64,000 nt of DNA, taken from NCBI GenBank assembly GCA_014706295.1, contig JACSVZ010000002.1:136944682-137008681 (forward strand). Direction: 5' to 3'. The notes under the pieces were generated by a model. The model was given only the letters and a program-made list of their open reading frames with translations, made no database searches and was not told where the DNA came from. A program made the translations under genes and the position numbers. How positions within the stretch are numbered: the stretch's first letter is position 1; every line of letters begins with the position of its first letter. This document shows positions 24,187-35,329 of this stretch, in pieces. The stretch is from Lycocorax pyrrhopterus obiensis. Its lineage: Eukaryota; Chordata; Aves; Passeriformes; Paradisaeidae.

Positions 24187-27100
24187 TTTCCTTCTTCAGG
24201 CTGTAATTGAGATAAAATTTACTTTCTGCTCATTAAGCTTAGGCACATTTTCTGGTATGCTGTAAAATCCTTTAGCTTCCAATTTTCACCTGAATCTATC
24301 AGAAGAATATAAGCTCCTGGCATCATATGATATGATAAATCAACAAAAGTGTTCATGAATAAAGAGTATTAGCCTCTCTAATGGAAAATATTTAGGTATT
24401 TAATATGTCCACTTCAGTTTTTATTGTAAATACTATGTGAAAACCTGAAACTTCTCAGAATTCACTATAAGCTAAAGATATTTAAAGAGATATCTAGTTA
24501 TTATTCCAATACAGTTGGAACTAATCTGTCAGCAATTCCACTCTAGCACATTGTCTTTCCAGAGACCTAGAACATAATGGTAGAATGATGTCTGTTTGAG
24601 AATTTGGTGAGTGTCTTTTTAAAGGAAAACACTAATGTGCTCACAGTATGTAAAGAAAACTTTTTTTTTTATACCTATCTACTCTTTAGGAGTTCACACT
24701 ATTTTAACTGCTTCAGCTGAAATGGGAAAAGAACTGTGCAGAAGGAATCTCACTTTTGCAAGAATGTACTTAGAACATAGAGTTTGAATGGTACTCACAC
24801 TTTCTTTCATAGTTGTCATGGCACAATGACATATTATTGCCCTACAGTGCCTATGTACAAACCTAACTGATATTCAGTTATTAAACCTCATATAAATTAC
24901 TGGGGTTTAAATTATCACAGAGGTCACTGATGTCACTGATGGCTCAGCTGTGCCTGACACGGGTCTACTGAGATGACTGGAACCAGCTGTGCCCATCATG
25001 GGGCAGCCACTAACCTCTCCTCACAGAGGCCACACTTGCAGTCTCCCCTGGGAGCACCTGGGCAGCAGCACCCCACACACCATGCTTAGAACAGCAGGAA
25101 TCAGGTAAATACTCTATATGAAATATTACAATATTAGAGAAGGACTAAAATCTTCTTACAAACATGTAGTGTTAGTACAGTCTTCATCTGTAAAACCTGT
25201 GTTACATTTTCATTATTTCAGTAAAAATCAGATGGCCAAAGGGACATGTGCTGAAATATCACTTTATAGCCTTTAAAGGACTTAATGTCTTCTTCTGGAA
25301 ACCGCCGGGGTCATGATTTATACTGTAGGTCTTCAGTGCTGCATACGAGAATTGTGTTGGATTCGAGTAACCTGGACAGGACAAAATATCATAAGGAACG
25401 TAAAAACCATGAGATACAGTCAAAGATGTAAAAACGTTTCTTCACACATAGGAGAAAAGGTGTGTTAAACATGTATCGTTTTAACCCATCAAACACAGAG
25501 CAAAGCCTTCCATGCAGCTCGGCATTGCAGGACTCGGTAAGTGCTGTTTGCTGGGCACTACAGCAAGCACATACTGAAGGTTGTTTCCTGCAGCATCGGC
25601 AACAGGAGGAGTTGCTCTGCTCCCCCTTGCAGCTGTGGGCAGGCTGGCAGCAATGTGGTGATAGGGATGTGGTAGTTAACATGAGGAACTGAGCAATTTC
25701 AAGTGCAGAAAGTTTCATTTGCAGCACACATGGATGATTAATTTCAGGTTTCTCCCCCCCTAAGAAGAAGACTGCAGAAGATATTCCACGGCAACACATT
25801 CCCATAACAAAAGAGATGGGAAACACTACTTTCAACATCTACAGCAGCCCTGAGTTTGAAAAAGACTACTGTCTAGTCTGGCGCCTAAGGCAAATCTGAA
25901 CTTCACAGCTGAGATGTGGATGAAAGGATCCATGATTTGGATCATATTCTGGACAATAATCAGGAATACTCTGATAAGTATTTTATTAAGATACAATGAG
26001 TACTTTATTGAGATACAAATGCTAAAGTTAATAATGGCAAAGATTCAAGAAGAACATGATTTCTTTTACTGAAAAATGATCTGATCTGATAAAGATCTGA
26101 AAGAAAAACTAAAATTATCTGTTTAAACAGAAAACCTATAAGAAATGGCAATGTGCAGTGAAAAATTGACAGGCTGGATGGCCCTTCCTGTCTTTAACAT
26201 CTCTGCTTTCAGTACTCCTTGGTAGTGTTTTTGCTTTGCTTTGCACCATTGCTGTAAACATAAAATCTGCTCCTCATGCACTGTGTACTACCTTTAAAGC
26301 ATAGACATGCTACCCTCAGTACATAAATATAAGTAAGTCCACAGGTTTTTCCAAAAAATTAGAACTTTGATCTCTATCCTGAAGCATACACTGAGCTTGA
26401 TGCTTGTATGATGCACAAAAGAAATCAGAGACAGTCTGAACAAGGGTAAGGGACTATCTGCATTAAGAAAAGCATTTGGAAAATTGGAATAGTAACTGGA
26501 AATCATCCAACTGGTTTAATCCATGTCATATTTTTATAGGTCGCTCAATATGGAGCATCTATAAAACTACAAATTTACAGGAAGTTGGTGTTACATCTAA
26601 TTGGTTACTGGATCAGTTTATTTCAAGAAATGTTTCTTGTGTATTTTTACCTTTTAAAATGACTCTCTGTTAATGAAACAGATATAATTCTCTCAGTCTT
26701 GAAATAAATCCCACAGCACACCATTATGATTAGTTTCACTTTCACACTAGTGCTGCCAATTTTTAAAAACAGTCTTTTCATTAATAATACTGCCTAGTAT
26801 GAGCTGCCAAAAACTGTTTAATGTGTGATATGAAAAATCTGGCATTATGTAGGTGCCTAGTGAGAGCCAGTAGTGTAAGATTTTCATATTTCCTCCAATG
26901 GATTTGTCTGAAATGAACTCTGTGTATTCTCACAGTGTGTTCTCTGTTAAAATAAAATGGCTGTGTTTCATTATTTAATTTGCACATTTCTGAAGTCAGA
27001 ATGATACAATCAGTATTCCCTTAATTCTATTTTTATGCATGATATTCACATACAAAGAGTCATTTGCTTGATTTCAGTGCCAACACATGAAAATATATTT

Positions 27101-30100
27101 TTTTATTCCTGTTGAGCCTTAGGCAGTATACCTTTTCAGCTTAAGGAGATTCATATTGTCATTTTCCTAGCATACATGTGCTGCTCCACATCAGCTTACC
27201 ATTTTTTGCAGCTGGAAACCTTTCCTCATTACTCTCTTCAGCAGTATGACTTATTTGGTTGCTCTGGCTCTCTCTTCTCTAAAATTAGGTGGTGAGCTTT
27301 TCATTTCATGGACCATGTGTTTTTATCTATTCCATAAAGCTTACATGGCATTTATGGGATCAATGTAAATTAATAATAATAATAAACATTTTATACCTCA
27401 CTGACATACATTTAGGTGTTTGAACTGTGAAATACTGCCTTCAGTCAAGGCAGATGTCACTGTACAGGTGTGTCAGGGCACATGGGACAGGGTGTCCTCA
27501 GCACCTGGGCATGGAGGGGCTCCCCTGGGGCAGCGGGGCTGGGTCTGGCAGCCAGGACTGTCCCACTGTCCCAGGCAGAGAGAGGTGGGCTGGGGGGAAC
27601 CCAGAGCATCTCCCGCCCTACACCCCCAAGTTCCAGAGCTAACTCACATCTCATATTTAAAACCCAAATTGTATTTGGATGCAAACCTAATTCTAAAGAA
27701 CAGGTGGAACAAGATACTGAAATAATGGAAGTTTAGGTTTAAATTCGAAGTTTTTAATTTGCATGTTCATGTCCTTTGCAGTGAGATAACTATGCTTTTC
27801 TTTTTGCCTTAATATAAACCAGAATTTTATTCTATCATCATACATACACCTGTGTGTTTGTGACTTAAGGAATTTTGCCTTTAATTTAAAGCTCAATTTC
27901 ATCTGTAATACTAAATATTCACCATTTTCTTAGGTAATATATGGACATAAGAAGTCATGTGTCAGAGTCTGGGATAGTTTGTCCTCAGAAGAATTCCAGA
28001 GCTCTCTCTCACAGGCAGAAAATAGGAAAGGAGAATGCTTTTATTGAGTATGAGTGTATCAGTATCAATATCAGCAATCTCATGATTTTGTCTGCAATGA
28101 TACGTCAGTAGTTGACTGAATTTTCAGGCTTGAAGGATAGTTTAGACTTGTTTTATAAATACATTCACTTTGGCAAAAAGACAGAATGTCACAGCTTCTA
28201 CCACCTAAAGCAAGGACGTCATACTTGTTGGTATGAGAATATCCATTAAGTCAAACTATTTTATCTTGAGTCTTACTCATTGAATTTTGCCATTTAGTGC
28301 TAACAATACTTGAGAAAGCATGAAACTATTTATAAGGTCTCACAAATAATTTCTTTTTCTTTTTGCTACAATATTGCATCTCCAGATTATCTGATTTTAA
28401 TTGCAAATATGTAATATATATTCCTCCTTGAAAATGTACGAGAAATATATCCCACTTGTTCCATTTTAAATCACAGAAGATGAAGAGATAACAAGGATGA
28501 GGTTTTACTGTCTGCAAAGAGACATAACAGATGTTTTAACTCTAGGTTTATAATGTACACTGCCTGACCTCAAGCAGCCTGACCCCAAGACCCTCAAGGA
28601 TAATAGGTTTTTGTGATACCTCCCAAGCTCATGAAGATTTGAATGTCTCAAATGTCACCTGTAACTTCCATTTAGGAAAAGAAATCCCACTCTAAATTTT
28701 AAATTTGTCACACAATTTTAGATATTTGCAATGTAGACACCAACAGATGAGAAAGTCACTAGGCTACATTTATAGTCAAAGGAAGAATCCTTACATAAGA
28801 TTTTATATGGTCATTTTAGGACAAGATTTATTTTTCAGTGAGTGACTATTCTTCCGCCTTGGCTATAAAATGGTGCTATGATAATTGCTAAGCTGAGAAG
28901 GTGATGCTGTAGATTTCCCCAGTGGATCAGAGAAATTCCTTCAAAGTGCTATTGCACTGGATCTCTGCATGTCGTAGCCACACAATAATTCATCCTTGAT
29001 ACCTTTTTTCCCCATTTTTAAGACTTGAACACTGCCTGTCTTTCACTGTATTGATAAATCAACGACTTTAAACTCTCTAAATCTGTTATTCAGTTGAGCC
29101 TGTTATATAGAGAACTGAGTTTTGCAACACAGTTAATGCTGAGGTGACTTCAAGTATACAATTAAAATAAGGTAGTTCATATGGAGACATATTTATGTTG
29201 AAGCAACATACCTTTGGTGCCAAATAACAATGAACTATTTTGAGCCTTTAGGGAAAATATATATGACAATACCTTATATAAGACATTCTATAATATATAT
29301 GACTAATCTCGTTCTCTATTAATAGCTCCATACTAGAACTGAAATTAAAAGCCTTTTGGCTTGAGCCCAAATGTTTGTCAGATGAAAAACTTATCGCATT
29401 TAGATAGAGGTGACAGAGTTTAATGTGAGAGAAAAAAATCCAAAGCCATTCTTTGTAATTTTGCAATATTTTTGTAGTCTGCACTGTGACAACAATAAAA
29501 ATCTCATCCTAATCCTGCCTAACTGGTATGGATCTGGTATGAGACCAGTATATCTGGCAGCATCAATTATTGATGACTGAAGTGTATGGGGTAATGGCTT
29601 TACATAACTGTAGTTACTTAATTTGAACTCACATTTCTACTTAAAGGATAAGGTGTGATGTATTTTGTCACAATAAAGATATTAATTAAATGTTTAAGCA
29701 AGTGTGAAATTTTATTATTCACCAACTCTTTGAATATTTACCAAAGTGTTAAAGTTCACCTGCTTACTAGAAGATTAACTGAAAAAATAAAAGAATCTAT
29801 GTGCCATATATTTTTGTCCTTAATTGTGGGTAATTATTCCTAAAATAACCACTTCTAAAAGTTTAACTATTAAAAGTGTACTTCTAGTTCTAAAAAAAAT
29901 TATAATTTTTTTTCCTTTTTAAAAATCTCTTAAAGTGACACCTTTTTATATCAGAGGACTGGACCTGTGGTGTATTCAGAATCATAATTACTGACTGTAG
30001 TCATGAAAATAAATTTTAATTGTATTACTTACTGTTAGCACAGCTTTGCCAATAAAGTAGAAAAGAAAGTTAATTGGAATCTGCTGCATTTTGTTCATCA

Positions 30101-30674
30101 TGTCTATCACCACCCCTGCTTACTGAGAGCAATAACATCTCAGAAGTGTTCTCTAAAGCACCGTCTACACAAAAGGGGTAACACTGTTATGGATGTTAAT
30201 ACAGAACATGAATTGAGACATAATTGATAATAAATAAGTAGAAAAGAAGCCAACTTGAATCTTTAGGAGACCAAACTTGCATGTTTTGCTTTGAAAAGTA
30301 GCACAGTGTTTTTGTGAACCATATTTTTCTGTAAATCACTGGGAAAATGGAAGCTTGAAGTCTCCAACATTGTTCAAGGAAACCTGTTTGATTAGACCAG
30401 CATCACATACTGGGTTCTCCCTTCAGGCAGGGATGGTGTTTTATTTTGCAACCTCCAAATATCATTAGGTGTGAAAATTACTGTTATTGTTACCCCGAAG
30501 TGGTGTGTATTTGCCTTCCCCCTGCACCCAGAGCTGAGCCAGCAGATGGCACTCACACTGGAAGAGAAATTCTCAGAGATTCATGGAGTTGCTTCTAAAG
30601 AATTCCACACAGGCAGGAACAGAATTTGTGATTCAAACAAAGTCCCCAGTCTCCAGCTTCCCAAAGGCAGGTTT
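24187..30674. other. unique DNA with two GC-richer patches; no gene proved
   Basis: About 6.5 kb without a recognised transposon. Two patches are GC-richer than the rest: about 24930-25090 and about 27470-27640. A minus-strand frame at 25389-25838 (149 codons) is the longest outside known repeats and has a cysteine-rich middle, but no recognised domain or signal peptide. The frames at 27420-27736 overlap on three phases and both strands in the GC-rich patch, as expected from composition alone. A small AAT run lies at 27371-27384 and an imperfect tandem duplication at 25977-26021. Confidence 0.45.
25977..26021 (+). repeat. imperfect tandem duplication, 22/23 bp
   Basis: The unit 'agtattttattaagatac' plus four bases is followed directly by 'agtactttattgagatac' plus five bases. 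There are two substitutions and one inserted base between the units. It looks like a single old local duplication. Confidence 0.85.
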
Positions 30675-30679
30675 CCAGG

Positions 30680-31248
30680 TGTGTGGTGTAACCTCTCAGG
30701 CAGCTAAACACCACACAGCCGCGCCCTCCCTCCCTCCTGCAGTAAGATGGGGGAGAGAATTGGGAAAAAATGTCAGATTTCAGGGTCAAGATAAAGACAT
30801 TTTAACTGGACAGAAAAGGAAGGGGAATGTAAATAATATTAATAATAACAACAACAAAACAACAATAATAATAGTAATAGTAATAAAAGAATATATAAAA
30901 GAAGTGCTTCCCAAATGCAAGTGCTCACCACTCACTGATGCACAGCCACTTTCTGAGCAGTGGTTCCTGCCCAGCTTTTCCCACAGCTTATAAAATGAGC
31001 GCAATGACATATGCTATAGAATATCTCTTTGGCCAGTTGTGGCCAGCTGTCCTGGCTGTGTCCCCTCCCCGATGCTTGTGCTCTCCCAGCCTCCTCAACA
31101 GTTGGAAAGACCTTGACATTGTAAGCACGGCTTAACAACAACTGAAACATTAGTGTGTTGTCAACATTATTCTCACCCTAAATCCAAAGCTCAGGACTGT
31201 GTCAGCTACGAGGGAGAAACTAACTCTATCCCAGATGAAACCAGGACA
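30680..31248 (-). mobile_element. solo LTR (569 bp), avian ERV, minus strand
   Basis: On the minus strand it begins TGTCCTGGTTTCATCTGGG and ends with ...GGTTACACCACACA, so both TG and CA ends survive. Flanking bases are CCAGG (30675-30679) and CTAGG (31249-31253), a 5-bp target duplication with one mismatch. The AAT/AAC run at 30826-30890 is a variable part of this LTR family downstream of the promoter, not a separate microsatellite insertion. A TATA-like TTTTATAA on the minus strand lies near 30987-30996, followed upstream by the 'agaatatctctttggccagt' block shared with the LTR at 15893. No internal viral genes are attached. Plus- and minus-strand frames here (64 to 136 codons) are shadows. 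Confidence 0.88.
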
Positions 31249-31253
31249 CTAGG

Positions 31254-31758
31254 CTAAATTACCTGCTCAGCAGTAGCCCTTATAGAGAGACAGAATTCTA
31301 TAAACACATTCATCCCATAAAACTTCCACTAATTACAGAATGATCTGCTCTTTATGGATGCCTGTCTATTCCTGATAACTATCAAGCGGACCTAGATTAT
31401 CGTCATATTTGACTAAAATGATACGAAATTCCTCCAAATATCACAGACTATCCAATAAATAATATCTAACTCCTATATAGACAATAAGGTATTTCTGACT
31501 AACTTAATATGAAGTGCTTCTATACATCTCTATTTTTTTGTAAAAGAATGATTGTTCCATTGCAGGCTTTATTCCATTAAAACAGTTGATGAATAACAAA
31601 AGGAATAGGATCAATAGCAATAAATGAGGACTCCAAATTACTTATTTGCAGGAGTTTGCATTTTAAAATATTTTACTTGCATCTTTGATTATGTTAGGCT
31701 GTGTGCTAAAAACTCATCTGTAAATTCACAGAGGAGGAAGGAAACCCAAATAACACCC
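31254..31758. other. unique AT-rich DNA, no gene seen
   Basis: No recognised repeat or gene. Confidence 0.45.
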
Positions 31759-32724
31759 TGATGGACTATTACCAGGCCCAAAACAGGAACCATAAGCCCA
31801 TAAAATGATGAGGCTTATCATCTTAAATTCATAGTACCACAAGGGCGCTATGGTAGACAGTCAAGGACTCAGAGAAAGGGACACCCTGTCTGAGTGCCTC
31901 CCAGGACAGTCCCAGGACAGCCTCAGCCCCAGTGACTGGGTATGAAAGCCATCGTAATGAGTCTATACCAGACATGTTATTAGGATGCAGGGGAAGAGCA
32001 CTTTTGAAGAGTGTTATTATGGGAATATTTAGGGAGGGGCCAAAGGCAGGAGAAGGGATATATTCAGACGATTTGGGAAGGAACAAGTATGGGAACAGAG
32101 AGGATAAGGGGGTAAAAAGAGCCAGACATATATAAAGAATTTGGTGGTCAATACGCTTGCCTGACCATGAGCCATACCTGGTCTGCACCGTCTGTCCCAT
32201 CTTCTAATTGAATTATTTTCAAACTCCTTCCTGGGTGATGGACTTTCTATTCTGTGTGCATGTGTGTGTATAGGGCATGAGTGTGACAGCTGGAGTCAGG
32301 CCATGGGTCAGAGGGTCTCTGTGCTTGCAGTGCCAGCAGGAGGAGAGATTGAAGTAAGTGACTGTAAGCAGCAGCGATTGTAGGGGTACAATGTGTCATA
32401 GGGGCCCATGTGGCCAGGGTGTCAGGAATTGGAGCAAGGGAGGCCTGGGTGTCAGCAGCTGAACTGGGAGGAGTCCAGATTGTACATATCTCTATGTATT
32501 CTCACTAGTGGACCTCCACCTGCTCAGCAAGAGAGGGAAGAAGTATGAGGTCAGTGGTGCTGTGGGTGTTTGTGCAAAGGCTCTGTATGTCTGTTCATGA
32601 TCTGTGTGGACACGTGTGTAGGTATTTATGGTATGTGCATGTGCTCTCTGTGCATAGCCCTTCTGGGAATACACCTTCAGCCTCGCCACTCACCGAACCA
32701 GAAGTGGTGCAGATGAGGCAACCA
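31759..32724 (+). mobile_element. probable LTR or ERV-derived block, boundaries uncertain
   Basis: The block is less AT-rich than its flanks. A TATA-like CATATATAAAG lies near 32127, and a segment 'gcttgcctgaccatgagccat' then 'cctggtctgcaccgtctgtc' follows, which looks like LTR R/U5 sequence. A TG-rich patch sits at about 32255-32275 and again at 32575-32655. Possible ends are TGATGG at 31759 and ...AACCA at 32724, flanked by ACACCC and ACACCT, a near match that would suit a 6-bp duplication. The ends lack a clear inverted repeat, so I treat this as a hypothesis. The minus-strand frame at 31829-32200 has no retroviral motif. Confidence 0.4.
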
Positions 32725-33246
32725 ACACCTCTCTTGGGCTGTTGTATCTAAGGGCTATTGTTCTTCCTTAAGAACTTACTTTTGAAATGTTATTGAATGG
32801 TAAGAATTAATGTCCAGTGAATGTGATACTGTATAATTAATTTAGGTTTAGACAGCATGAGATGGCTATGAACTTAGGAAAGCCAACGCTTATCCATGAA
32901 CCAGTAAGTTCATGGATCTGCACAGAACAGGGTATGTTTTAGTAAACATTTAATGACATAAACTGATGAATGCTTTGATTGAGGAACATCTTCAGAAGCA
33001 ACATAACAAAATAGGTAGCATTAAAACTCATTCAGAAAACTGTGACTTAACTCCTTATTTGGAAGAGACAAAGTAGACTAAAGCATTAATATGTTTTTAT
33101 AGAAAATTAGTTTGATTCAAATAAGTTAGGATGAACTTCATTGTTGAATTCTTTATTTCATGTCATTAACCAATGAACTTTTAAAAATAGTGTAAATTGA
33201 AAAACGAAAGGTGGGGACTACATTTGTCCTTTTGCTACTATTTTTC
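32725..33246. other. unique DNA, no gene seen
   Basis: No recognised repeat or gene between the LTR-like block and the CR1 tails. Confidence 0.45.
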
Positions 33247-33657
33247 ACAGAATCTTAGATAGTTACACAGCATGGAATCAGAGAATCAGAGAATGGTTTG
33301 AGTTGGAAAGGATCTATAGACTATCTAGTTCCAACCTCTCTGATGTGGACATAGACACCTTTCACTAGACCAGGTTGCTCAGGGCTCCATCCAATCTGGC
33401 CTTAAACACTTCCAGGGATGTGGCATCCACAATTTCTCTTGGCAACCTGCCCAGTGACTCATCACTCTCACAGTAAAGAATTTCTTCCTATTATCTAATC
33501 TAAACATACTCTTTTTCAGTTTGAAGACATTGCCCCTTGTCCTGCCCCTACACACTCTTGTAAAAAGCTCTCCACCTTTTTTGTAGGCTCCCTTCAGGTA
33601 CTGGAAGGCCACAATTAGTGATCCCTAAGCCTTTTCTTTTCCAGGTTGAACGAACCC
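33247..33657 (-). mobile_element. CR1 LINE 3' end
   Basis: Minus-strand CR1 with a recognisable tail: 'ggaatcagagaatcagagaa' on the plus strand is the reverse of the short repeats that end CR1 elements. Inside it are 'ggtttgagttggaaaggatc', 'ccaggttgctcagggctcca', 'ggcaacctgcccagtgactc' and 'aagaatttcttcctattatc'. The minus-strand frame at 33379-33612 reads the ORF2 C-terminus with a few changes. It is truncated upstream (plus-strand right) near 33657, where a second CR1 tail begins almost at once. Confidence 0.9.
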
Positions 33658-33659
33658 AA

Positions 33660-33862
33660 GAACGGTTTGTGTTGGAAAGGACCTTAAAGATCATGCCATG
33701 GGAACTTATAGCTCCAATCTTCCTGCTGTGGTCAAGGACACCTTTCACTAGATCAACATTCTCAAAGCGCCCTTCAGCCTAGCCTCTGAAGACTTACAGG
33801 GATGGGACAACCACAGCTTTTCTCAGCAACCTGTATCAGTGTCTCACCACCCTCACAGCATC
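33660..33862 (-). mobile_element. second CR1 LINE 3' end, directly behind the first
   Basis: Plus-strand landmarks 'ggtttgtgttggaaaggacc', 'gacacctttcactagatcaa' and 'gtgtctcaccaccctcacag' repeat the order of the previous element. This is an independent minus-strand CR1 whose own tail is missing. The upstream CR1 may have inserted into its 3' end, or the two may have been joined by a deletion. It is truncated after about 200 bases. Confidence 0.85.
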
Positions 33863-34746
33863 ACCTTTGGTAGCTCTGGTCATGTTCTGACCTTTGGTGC
33901 TCAAGAAAACTGGTGAGTGAAGCATTGGCTGTGTGAGCAATCATTAGTCCTTTGCTTCTGCCTGTGGCCCTAGATGCACATGATGGGCAATATATTACCT
34001 TGGAAAGAGATTTCATTATTCTGTACAGTGTGGTAGGTACATAACTATGTTTCAAAATTACCTTGAATGCCCAAGCTGAATTCCAGCTACGGTGAAAGAT
34101 TCAAGTATCTAGTGATTTATAACTCAGGTGGACTTGCATGAAGAGGTGTCTTATTTCTCAAGACACTCAATTTTATGCAGTCAACTTCTACACTAATGTT
34201 TAATTCTTTATCTTAACCTTCTAAGTTCATTGTCATTTGGTAATTACCTCAAGATAATGAAGAAGAAAAGCATTATCTTTCATAAATTTTAACTGGTCAC
34301 TAGCAACTATCATGTCTTTTTCAAAACTGTATTCTCTGACACTTTCCCCACAATATTGATCTGTCACCTATTTCATTGGTCCCTAAAGTTAAAATTCATA
34401 TCCTTTATATTATTTTGGAAGAGGAAAATAAGGATCAACAAATTTCAGACACTATAGTAATGCAAATCTTATTAAAACAGGGGTTTGCCCCAAAATTCCT
34501 TTGAATTTGACTGTTGCAATATATTTCCAAATCTTTCTAAACTCTGACATCTCAAAATGTTACATTGGTTAAAAATTGATAATCAGTCAGTCCATCTACT
34601 TCAGAATGAATGATAGATGTGCATCAGGCATTTTCTATCAACATTTTGGCACTCGAGTAATATCAGGAGTCTTAGCAATTTTACAGTAGAAGGTGACTCA
34701 CAGCAAATATCTTATTTTGTTCCAATTAGTATGGCAGAACATTGTT
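33863..34746. other. unique DNA, no gene seen
   Basis: No recognised repeat or gene. The frame at 33861-34055 (minus) shows no domain. Confidence 0.45.
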
Positions 34747-34752
34747 TGTATC
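34747..34752. repeat. left target-site duplication TGTATC
   Basis: Six bases directly before the LTR, repeated exactly at 35324-35329. Confidence 0.92.
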
Positions 34753-34913
34753 TGTTGGGGTGTTCTGGACCACTCAAGGCCCAGCCCCTCTTCCTACTGC
34801 CCTGCCAATCCAGTGGGCAGACGAATCAGAGAGTGAGGGGACGTCCATGGGCGAGGCCCAGGTTTGAAAGCCACCACCATCTCTCTGGAAGGTTCTATTA
34901 AGTTCGGTTTCTT

Positions 34914-35031
34914 ATTGGTCGGTTCTGTTAATCCCTCCTCTGCAATCTTGCAATTGGTCCTATGTTCTCAGGATCCTCCCCTGTTCTGTTCCCCTATTGG
35001 CTATCCGCTTTGTACCGCCTTCAGATAAAAG
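34914..35031 (+). promoter_or_regulatory. LTR core promoter: ATTGG boxes and TATA-like element
   Basis: Three ATTGG motifs (inverted CCAAT, bound by NF-Y) at 34914-34918, 34953-34957 and 34996-35000 lie 39 and 43 bases apart. The TATA-like sequence at 35024 is 23 bases after the last. This is a compact retroviral U3 promoter arrangement. Confidence 0.65.
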
Positions 35032-35080
35032 CGCGTTGAACCCTGGCCCGGCGGCCATTTCTCCCCTTGCTTTCAAGGTG

Positions 35081-35086
35081 AATAAA
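35081..35086 (+). terminator. LTR polyadenylation signal AATAAA
   Basis: The signal lies about 50 bases after the TATA-like element, implying a short R region typical of betaretrovirus-like LTRs. Confidence 0.6.
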
Positions 35087-35323
35087 GCCTTGGGAGTTCC
35101 CGAAGTGGTCCTCTCTCTTGACTCTTTTACCTCTGGAACGCCCGGGAGGAACAGACCATCTAGGTCTCCTCACACGGGGCGCGCCTGCTGCCACTGTGCC
35201 AGCGCCGCCCGATCCACACGGCTGCCGAGACACAACCCTGGTGGGGGTGAGTCTGCGGAAGTGTCGCTGCTGCCCACTGCGGGACGAAGCCCTTCGAGGC
35301 TGACCATCCCAGGGCCAGTGACA

Positions 35324-35329
35324 TGTATC
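35324..35329. repeat. right target-site duplication TGTATC
   Basis: Exact copy of 34747-34752, directly after the LTR terminal CA. Confidence 0.92.

Larger units (their letters stand above)
34753..35323 (+). mobile_element. solo LTR (571 bp), ERVK-like, CpG-rich
   Basis: Begins TGTTGGGG and ends CCAGTGACA, with an exact 6-bp duplication TGTATC on both sides. Six bases is typical of alpha/beta-retrovirus (ERVK-like) integrases. Promoter elements sit in order on the plus strand: CCAAT (34805-34809), three inverted CCAAT boxes ATTGG (34914, 34953, 34996), a TATA-like GATAAAAG (35024-35031) and AATAAA (35081-35086), leaving a short R and a GC- and CpG-rich U5 of about 235 bp. Retained CpGs (for example GGGGCGCGCC near 35177) and perfect duplications suggest a young insertion. 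No viral genes are attached. The 135-codon frame at 34997-35404 runs across the 3' LTR boundary and has no domain. Confidence 0.93.

Noticed and set aside
25531..25600. Exon ends suggested by GGTAAGT at 25536 and a 'tttcctgcag' acceptor near 25595
   Set aside because: They would define an intron of about 60 bases with no coding frame on either side. Single splice-like motifs are common.
30826..30890. Independent AAT/AAC microsatellite
   Set aside because: Runs of this kind are part of this LTR family at this position, so it is annotated as part of the LTR.
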